Both the position numbers and the translations under genes were made by a program. From Wolbachia endosymbiont (group E) of Neria commutata (lineage in GTDB: Bacteria > Pseudomonadota > Alphaproteobacteria > Rickettsiales > Anaplasmataceae): 64,000 bases of DNA. Below, in pieces: positions 58,027 to 64,000 of the stretch (positions are counted from its first letter, which is position 1; the number at the start of each line of letters is the position of its first letter). The stretch covers positions 62,001 to 126,000 of the forward strand of contig NZ_OZ034692.1 in NCBI RefSeq assembly GCF_964026735.1, written 5' to 3'. Under the pieces are notes generated by a model that searched no databases, was not told where the DNA came from, and saw only the letters and a list, made by a program, of their open reading frames with translations.

Positions 58027-59310
58027 ATGACTAATATAATAGAACAAAATAGTCCAAAAATCTTTTCTCGCGCTAATTCAAAAGGAATTGTTGCTCCACC
58101 CGTTCCTCTAAGATCGCCAGAAACTAAATTATTGTCACAAAGCAAGTTGCAGGGTGTAACAAAACCTAAAGTTGCTCCACCTGTACCGCCAAAGTCGCAC
58201 CAAGCTAAATTTGCTGGAAGGCTAGCAATTTTTGAACAGAATGCGCTTAATAAAGCAAAATCCGAAGAAAGAGCTAATAAAACTCCTGATAAACAAGTTA
58301 AGCAATCAGTTAAACATCATCCTAAAGTAGAGCAATCAGGTAATCTGCACCTGGGATGGAGCATTCCTACTGGCAATGGTTTAAACAAGTTAAATGCAAC
58401 AAAGAAAGCTGATCCTGCTGCTACAAAGCCGTATGTCGGTATGAAATTGGCTCATGTATTAAACCCTCTTAAAACGCTAAGAGAAAGAAGAAATAGTGTT
58501 CCTTCACCATCAAGCACTTCTAGTATTGATTTTGAAGCTCTCGCTTCTTCAGCACAAGCGGATATAGATAGAATGATGATGGAAAATATGAACGCATTTG
58601 AGCAAAATCCAACTAAATCAAAACCAGCAACTATTGATGATATGTTGTTTGGAGGAATGAACGACTCTACTCCGTGTATGGAACAACAAAGAAGTGAAGT
58701 ACCATCAGATGCAGGAAATGTGGTAGAAAATTCACGCTTAAGTACTATTATGGAGGTGTCTACCACTGCAGAAGAGCGTACTCAGTCAAGCACAGCAACT
58801 GCTCAACATCCGAAACCACAAAAAAGTGAAGCAGTAAAAGTAAAGGAGCAGGTTCCTTTAGAGCTTCCTGAACAAACTACAAAATTTCCTATTAGTACAC
58901 AAGCTGATAATTCGCTTAATCACAATCCAGAAGATCAAGGCAAAAAGCGTTTTAGTCCAGATAGATTCAAACCCAGGCATCCATCACAACAGATTGAGCA
59001 ACCTGATTTTACAAAATCTGGTTTTGGAAAGCCAGTCAAACATAGTTCAAATCTAGAAAAGTGCATGATTACACACAATGGTAGCAAAATTGAGCCTGAG
59101 ATGCAGAGAAATCATGGGTTTAAAGAAGATCCTACCATTATGCATGTAAAGGGTGAATTTGCAACTTGTGCTATTACTAAAGGCAATGGCAAAAGAGGTG
59201 TCACTCAACCCAATGTTTCGCATGAAGCAAAGCTTCCTGATGCTGTTCTAAATCAAGTAAAAGTAAAGGAACGAATCGCTAAAATCGAAAATGGTGGTCG
59301 CAGCTGGTAA
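58027..59310 (+). CDS. Proline-rich, probably disordered protein with SH3-ligand-like motifs
   Basis: Not recognised as a named family. The 427 residues are polar and mostly disordered by composition (Pro, Lys, Ser, Gln). Two N-terminal motifs, PPVPLR (24-29) and PPVPPK (51-56), fit the class II SH3 ligand PxxPx[RK], each preceded by [IV]VAP or VA. No signal peptide or membrane helix is seen. A GAGG ribosome-binding site lies about 10 bases upstream. Similar PPPVPKK motifs recur in the gene at 62080. A secreted host-binding role is an inference. Confidence 0.7.
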   Translation: MTNIIEQNSPKIFSRANSKGIVAPPVPLRSPETKLLSQSKLQGVTKPKVAPPVPPKSHQAKFAGRLAIFEQNALNKAKSEERANKTPDKQVKQSVKHHPKVEQSGNLHLGWSIPTGNGLNKLNATKKADPAATKPYVGMKLAHVLNPLKTLRERRNSVPSPSSTSSIDFEALASSAQADIDRMMMENMNAFEQNPTKSKPATIDDMLFGGMNDSTPCMEQQRSEVPSDAGNVVENSRLSTIMEVSTTAEERTQSSTATAQHPKPQKSEAVKVKEQVPLELPEQTTKFPISTQADNSLNHNPEDQGKKRFSPDRFKPRHPSQQIEQPDFTKSGFGKPVKHSSNLEKCMITHNGSKIEPEMQRNHGFKEDPTIMHVKGEFATCAITKGNGKRGVTQPNVSHEAKLPDAVLNQVKVKERIAKIENGGRSW

Positions 59311-59358
59311 GTAAGTATAATTCAGTCCTGTCTTTGTCATATAAAGGCAGGGCCATCT

Positions 59359-60606
59359 TCAAAATATTATATCCTTTATTTTTTTGTTAATTTTTGACCT
59401 CTCATCTGCAAAGGTATTTTCCAGAGAAATTTTTAATTTTTCCCATTCTCCTTGACCATTTGGATGATTTAAAATTGCAGGCTTATATTCATTTGCAATT
59501 TTTTCCAAAGCTTTTTCAAATGAAAAATCTAATTCATCATAAATATCAATATTTATTGACTGTAGTATTACTAAAAATGAAAACAAATTTGGTACAGGTA
59601 TTTCTTCCTTTGTGTAATTCAGAAGACACAACTTTATTTTCTTTGCGCAGTACTCTATCGTTTTTAACGATAGAGATAAGCTTTCTGCATAAAATATAAA
59701 ACCGTCTATGATCAAATTTTTTGACTTTTTCGGCAATTTTATGTTTTTGAATAGTTCTTTTGTAAATCTTTCTATAGGTTGTTTTGGTAAGTGTAAGGAT
59801 AAATCAGTGAAAGATTTTAGGTCAAAATTTGATCCAAGTATTGTATTAATAGCTTTATACACGTTGCTTTTATCTTTACTGACAGAAATAATGAAAACAA
59901 GCCCTTCTATGTCAAGCATGTACTTTATGGATTCTAAAAAATCGACAATAAATTTGGGACGGCATATATCAAGATCATCCACCATTATATAAATGTTTTT
60001 ACCTTCCCTAATTTTATTAACTACTTTTGCTAATTGAATTTTAAAATCTTTAATATTTTCCTGTCTTTTCTGAAGATTATTTAATTCTCTTAAAACAGCA
60101 CCAATGTCTTTTTTATCAGCTTCTTTAGTAGCATCAAGGAGCACAGAAAGCATCGCAAGTGGAGATTTACTAATTACTTTTCCTAGTGTATTTAAAGAAA
60201 ATAGCTCCTGATTTATGTTCTTGAACTGTTGTATAACGCTTCTCTTTACTTCATATGACGAAAATAAATCCTCAAATAAAAAATTCAAAAAAGAAGGAAG
60301 CGGTTGGTCCAGTGCATTGATATCCCATGCGCTATAATAAGCTGCAATTTCATTTTGCTGCTTCAAATCTCTTATCCACTCTTTCAGAAAAAAAGTCTTA
60401 CCCCATCCGTCATATCCTTCCAAAGATATTATTGTAAAAATTTCTTCAATTTTTTTAATTATAGTGTTGCATTTGTTTGCAAATTTCTTATAGTCTAGGT
60501 AATCATTTTCCCAAGCCACCACCAAAGGTGGTGGCGCTACTTTTTTCTTCTTAAATTTTATTAATGATATAAGCTTTTTAAAACACATAGGATTGTTACA
60601 CTGCAT
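59359..60606 (-). CDS. KAP-family P-loop NTPase
   Basis: A 415-residue protein with Walker A GYDGWGKT (64-71), Walker B IYIMVDDLDICRP (Asp210/Asp211) and the typical following block FLESIKYMLDIEGLVFIISVSKD, which identify the KAP P-loop NTPases. Other bacterial KAP proteins carry membrane helices or act in phage defence; here no membrane segment is obvious and the N-terminus has a basic patch and VAPPPLVV. Function is unknown. It is convergent with the proline-rich gene, 48 bases between stops. Confidence 0.85.
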   Translation of the reverse strand: MQCNNPMCFKKLISLIKFKKKKVAPPPLVVAWENDYLDYKKFANKCNTIIKKIEEIFTIISLEGYDGWGKTFFLKEWIRDLKQQNEIAAYYSAWDINALDQPLPSFLNFLFEDLFSSYEVKRSVIQQFKNINQELFSLNTLGKVISKSPLAMLSVLLDATKEADKKDIGAVLRELNNLQKRQENIKDFKIQLAKVVNKIREGKNIYIMVDDLDICRPKFIVDFLESIKYMLDIEGLVFIISVSKDKSNVYKAINTILGSNFDLKSFTDLSLHLPKQPIERFTKELFKNIKLPKKSKNLIIDGFIFYAESLSLSLKTIEYCAKKIKLCLLNYTKEEIPVPNLFSFLVILQSINIDIYDELDFSFEKALEKIANEYKPAILNHPNGQGEWEKLKISLENTFADERSKINKKIKDIIF

Positions 60607-60741
60607 TTCACTATAGTATTTTATAAGTTAAGAGTCCATATTTATATCACAACTTAGTAACTGACATGGATTTATTACTGAGGCCAATAGCGATAATAAG
60701 ACCAAATAATCCGCCACCTGAAGTTGTTAACCCCAATTCTG
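60607..60741. other. Short gap upstream of the KAP gene
   Basis: No feature seen apart from what must be the KAP promoter. Confidence 0.4.
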
Positions 60742-60941
60742 GGGCTTTGTTACATAGACCTCATTGGGTATGTAAATCACAGTAAACTCACGCAGCTAAC
60801 TCAAGCTTAGCCGTACCTATATCGGTAAATTTGTTAATTAAGTATCATTGAATGAGGAGCTCTTTTGTACGATTTATTTCAGATCTGTTTTTTAAACTAA
60901 AACCAGATATCTGTTTGAGCCTATAGAAAAAAACTTCAATA
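60742..60941 (-). pseudogene. 3' remnant of an IS903-like transposase, interrupted by IS copy E
   Basis: Minus-strand reading IEVFFYRLKQISGFSLKNRS then EINRTKELLIQ, a stop, YLINKFTDIG and LELAA-TGA parallels the remnant at 48432. The terminal repeat, CTATGTAACAAAGCCCC on the minus strand, lies at 60741-60757. The preceding part of the same gene continues on the other side of copy E (61922-61995). Confidence 0.75.
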
Positions 60942-61921
60942 GACCCCCTGCGAAAAGGTAAAAAACAGATGAAAAACATTAAAAAGCATGTAAAATGAAA
61001 GTTTTAGAAGAGGGAAGATGGCAATAAGTTACGTAAAAATAGCAAGAACACCATATATTTTTAGACAATTGACAGGGCTCACAACATCTGAATTTGAAAA
61101 AATTGTGGCAAAAGTGCGTCCAGAGTGGGAAAAAATGGAGGCGAAAAAGAAATGTCACGGAAGAAAATCGCATGTTGAGGAGCTAGAAGACAGGATTTTA
61201 TGTGTTCTAATTTATTACAGAACGTACATAACGCATCCATTTTTAGGGTTTTTGTTTAATTTGCACAACTCAAATATTTGCCGACTTTTTAAGAAAATGT
61301 AGCCATTATTGGCCAAAAAAATTACTATAAAAAAGGATAGAACGCTGACGCCAGAAAGGATTTTAAAAATTTTAGCAGACGTCACGGAGCAACCGATACA
61401 GCGGCCGAAAGACAGCAAAAAACGTAAGAAAAGTTATTCCGGAAAAAAGAAAGCAACCACAATAAAAACCGAAATTGTGATCGAGGGAAATGGGCAAATT
61501 CTGTCGATTTCGAAGTCGTATAGAGGTCGAATGCATGATTTTCGCATAAGGAAACAGGAAAAATTGTTGGCCAAAGATAGCATAAAATATGCCGATTCTG
61601 GGTATCAAGGTTGGCAAAAACTGCAGAAAAACGTTGTGATTCCGTACAAAAAACACCGTAAAAAGCCACTAACGGAGGAGCAAAAGGAGCATAATCGGAA
61701 GCTGGCATCGTTCAGGATGCGTGTGGAAAATAAGATTCGCGAGATAAAAATCTTCAAAATAATGTCAAATGTTTACCGCAATTTTCAGAAGAAATACAAC
61801 ATGAGATTTAATATTATAGCAGGAATTGTGAATTTGAGGCATAGTTTTTAATAATTTTTAGGCTGAGGATTTCTTACCAGATTTTATCAGCAACTTGCTT
61901 CACGTTGTTTCGCAGGGGGTC
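60942..61921 (+). mobile_element. IS5-type insertion sequence, copy E (980 bp)
   Basis: Ends GACCCCCTGCGAAA and complement; TA duplicated at 60940-60941 and 61922-61923. Nearly identical to copy C. It inserted into the older IS903-like remnant. Confidence 0.95.
61018..61851 (+). pseudogene. IS5-type transposase with internal amber codon (copy E)
   Basis: In-frame segments 61018-61302 and 61309-61851 are separated by the same TAG as copies A and C. The second part differs from copy C by a His-to-Tyr change (SKSYRGRM). Confidence 0.88.
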
Positions 61922-61995
61922 TAATATAAGACCGTGCTCCATACTTAACCTTTTTTCCATGTGCCAACACCATCTTAATAGTTTTCATGTATGCT
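61922..61995 (-). pseudogene. Continuation of the interrupted IS903-like transposase remnant
   Basis: Minus strand reads HENY-stop-DGVGTWKK and, one frame over, VKYGARSY, continuing into IEVFFYRL beyond copy E. Matches YENYEDGIKEWK...MKYGLRSHIE at 48435. Contains a stop and a frameshift. Confidence 0.7.
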
Positions 61996-62012
61996 AATGT
62001 AGCTGTTTGAAA

Positions 62013-62111
62013 TTTAATATTATTGCGGGTACTGTGAACTTGCGGCACGGGTCTTAACTTACCTTACTTTTGGGTTATCTCATGTTTTAGCTAGTCCAAC
62101 ACTGCTTCGCA
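62013..62111 (+). repeat. Right-end remnant of a B/D-type IS5 element
   Basis: Bases 62017-62056 (FNIIAGTVNLRHG then TAA) match the transposase end of copies B and D. The sequence ends in TGCTTCGCAGCAGGTC (62096-62111), similar to the IS terminus TTTCGCAGGGGGTC. The left part is missing. It overlaps the 3' end of the next gene. Confidence 0.6.
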
Positions 62112-62889
62112 GCAGGTCTTGTCTTCCTTTGCTTTCTGTTTGGTCTATTGGTTTTTCAAGTTGTTCAACTATTTTACTTACAATTACTCCTGTGGAAGGA
62201 AGAGCTTTTTGAGTAATATCAGCAGGATTTGTCCCTAATTTTTCAAAAATTTTTGCTCTTTCTTTTACAGTAGTGGATTCAGTTTTTTCTGATTTTTCAA
62301 TAAAAAACTCACTAAATTTTCTATTTATTTCTTGATTGTCTCCTTTTATTCCTTCTAGCTTACTATAAGCTATGTCCATAAACTGCTGATTACCAGCTTT
62401 TTTAGCTACTTCTAAAGCAGTTTTTCCTTCTGGGTTTTTAAGCTCAAATATATCTTCTGCTGATCGAGATTGCAGAAATTTTATGTTATTTTCACTGAGA
62501 CTATTGTGTGCAGCCATATCAAATAATTTTTTTTCTAGTATTATACTTAGTTGTTCTGGATTTTGATGACCATATATGTATTTGCCAATTTTATTAGCAC
62601 CAGGAATTTTCTTTGGCACTGGTGGTGGTGTTAAAGTTAGAATCTGCTTCACTTGCTCTTCAGATAATTCTGACACTGGGGATGATAGGGGAATATTATT
62701 TTCTTTCTGAACATTTTCTACATCTTTTGGATAATTTTTCCAATTTACGTCATCGAGAGAGATGTAAGCACCAGAAGCTTTCTTTGGCACTGGCGGTGGC
62801 GTTAAAGTTAGGATTTTTTCTACATGCTCTTTAGGTAATTCTGACGCTGAAAGTTTATCTTGTAAACCAGGATTATTACCCTCTTCTTT
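62080..62889 (-). pseudogene. PPPVPKK-repeat / ankyrin-like protein, 5' end lost
   Basis: The open frame continues upstream to about 62889 without an ATG, and the IS110 element begins shortly beyond, so the N-terminus is gone. Two imperfect repeats of about 58 residues carry ILTLTPPPVPKK followed by A/I-x-GA. The middle has NPEGKTALEVAKKAGNQQFMDIAYSKL, a single ankyrin-like repeat. The last residues (DLLRSSVGLAKT) are encoded inside the IS-end remnant, so the C-terminus is also secondary. A GTG at 62790 could still start a 236-residue product. Confidence 0.65.
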
Positions 62890-62924
62890 CTTATAATTGT
62901 AAGTTAAAAATATGATATAAAAGA

Positions 62925-63105
62925 AACAAGAGAGAGGATAACCCTACTAACTATAGGAATAGGGCTATCACGGGCGTGTGCGACCGACCAATAATTGGTA
63001 TTACAGCCGTTCAGATCAAGGTACACTAGCCCTATCTCTCGATACGTTTGAATAGTTGCATGGGACATATGTATGCACCCGTTTACAATCTTAAATTAAT
63101 TAAAC
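62925..63105 (+). ncRNA. Structured leader of second IS110 element; candidate bridge RNA
   Basis: The 190 bases upstream of the transposase contain GAGAGAGGATA (62930-62940) and ATAGGGCTA (62959-62967), both able to pair with TAGCCCTATCTCTC (63027-63040), and an internal hairpin ACCAA-TAA-TTGGT (62987-62999). The position and multi-loop design match IS110 bridge RNAs. The sequence is unrelated to the leader at 28865. Confidence 0.5.
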
Positions 63106-63118
63106 TATCGAGGTTATT

Positions 63119-64000
63119 ATGATTACATCTTATCAAAATTTTATTGGAATTGATATAGGAAAATTTAAAAATGTTGCTGCAGCTCACAACCAAAAGAACA
63201 TTATCAAGTTTGATAATAATGCCGCTGGTTGGCAACAATTGTTTCAAGATTTTTCAAATATCTTACCTAATTCTTTAGTAACTCTGGAAAACACTGGAAA
63301 ATATGAGCTTGGTTTAGCACATTTTCTTGTTGATAAGGATGTTGCTGTACATCGAGCTAATACTCGCAAAGTAAAAAGCTTTGTCATATCTCATGGAACT
63401 TTAGCAAAGTCTGATCAATCAGATGCAAGAGCTCTTGCTCAATATGGATGTGAACGCTATAGTACTCTATCTCTATTTGTGCCTATGTCAAAAGAACAAA
63501 CAGCCTTAGTTGCACTTTGTCAACGCCGTGATGACATTACGCAAATGAGAGCTCAAGAGAAATGTAGGCTTGCAGCACCTGAAAACGACCATATAAAAGA
63601 AAGTTGCCAAAAAACAATCGACTTTTTTAACAGTCAGATAAATGAGCTCAACGATACCATGCAAAAAATTATTGATGAAAATCCAGAGTTACAAAAGCGC
63701 CAAAAAATCCTTAGAACGGTACCAGGAATAGGTATCAAGTTATCTCAAGATTTTGTATGCTTGATGCCAGAACTTGGCTACTTAAACAAAAAAGAAGTTG
63801 CAAGTCTTGCTGGAGTTGCCCCGCATCCAAAAGAAAGTGGTAAAACTATTGGTTACCGAAGGATAACAGGTGGTAGAAGCAATGTTCGTGCAAAGCTTTT
63901 TACGGCTGCAATGGCTGCCGCAAGATCCAAATCTGCGCTTGGTGCTTTTTACTCTGATCTTATTGGTAGAGGTAAAAAGAAGATGGTGGCTATAACAGCT
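63119..64000 (+). CDS. IS110-family transposase, runs past the window end
   Basis: 294 codons are visible. The RuvC-like part has GIDIGKFKNVAA, TLENTGKYE and KSDQSDARALA (DEDD residues); the C-terminal Tnp part has TVPGIGIKLS, LAGVAPHPKESG and GGRSNVRAKLF with the catalytic serine. It is only distantly similar to the IS110 transposase at 29075. GAGG lies 5 bases upstream of the ATG. No defect is visible. Confidence 0.92.
   Translation, partial: MITSYQNFIGIDIGKFKNVAAAHNQKNIIKFDNNAAGWQQLFQDFSNILPNSLVTLENTGKYELGLAHFLVDKDVAVHRANTRKVKSFVISHGTLAKSDQSDARALAQYGCERYSTLSLFVPMSKEQTALVALCQRRDDITQMRAQEKCRLAAPENDHIKESCQKTIDFFNSQINELNDTMQKIIDENPELQKRQKILRTVPGIGIKLSQDFVCLMPELGYLNKKEVASLAGVAPHPKESGKTIGYRRITGGRSNVRAKLFTAAMAAARSKSALGAFYSDLIGRGKKKMVAITA

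Overview
The window is chromosomal DNA of an obligate intracellular alphaproteobacterium, almost certainly a Wolbachia (Rickettsiales, Anaplasmataceae). The signs are a strong A+T bias, single housekeeping genes in no tidy operons, P44/Msp2-type surface proteins, ankyrin-repeat genes, a phage WO-like tail tube gene, many decayed insertion sequences, and palindromic repeats inserted in frame into essential genes. Only one tRNA gene (tRNA-Phe) and no rRNA were found.

Layout. 1-10.6 kb: an rRNA methyltransferase tail, a Bax-inhibitor-like membrane protein, ctaG, priA, tRNA-Phe, coaD, a zinc-finger protein, a dead GNAT gene, then the minus-strand block trmD-rplS-pstA-purQ, followed by purC and recR. 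10.6-26.3 kb: a large porin-like protein, a frameshifted GTA/phage DUF2163 gene, a DedA-like protein, cysS-exoD, purF, guaB, a P44/Msp2-like outer membrane protein, mnmE and putA. 26.4-32.2 kb: an accessory island with a short ankyrin gene, an IS5-type element, an IS110 element with a structured leader (candidate bridge RNA), a phage tail tube gene and an IS4 element. 32.2-48.7 kb: a 1184-residue coiled-coil protein, a SurA-like chaperone, an rpiB-ubiG fusion, an ankyrin protein ending in a CaaX-like tetrapeptide, mutS, dprA split by an IS, an ABC exporter and further IS remnants. 48.9-57.9 kb: pheT, a small hypothetical, an outer membrane protein, leuS, a LytM-type lipoprotein, hda and an AI-2E transporter. 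57.9-64 kb: a proline-rich protein, a KAP-type NTPase, a nested IS region, a truncated PPPVPKK-repeat/ankyrin-like gene and the start of a second IS110 element, again with a structured leader.

The core genes cover purine synthesis (purC, purQ, purF, guaB), phosphate uptake, translation (cysS, leuS, pheT, trmD, mnmE, rplS), DNA maintenance (priA, recR, mutS, hda, with dprA lost), envelope assembly, and proline catabolism (putA). The accessory genes look host-facing: ankyrin repeats with a possible prenylation signal, a coiled-coil protein with an array of TQT motifs resembling dynein light chain LC8 sites, and proteins with SH3-ligand-like PxxPx[RK] motifs. These host-facing roles are inferences from short motifs. 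Five copies of one IS5-type family show two lineages: three 980-bp copies sharing an amber codon inside the transposase, and two shorter copies sharing an internal deletion. No intact transposase of this family lies in the window.
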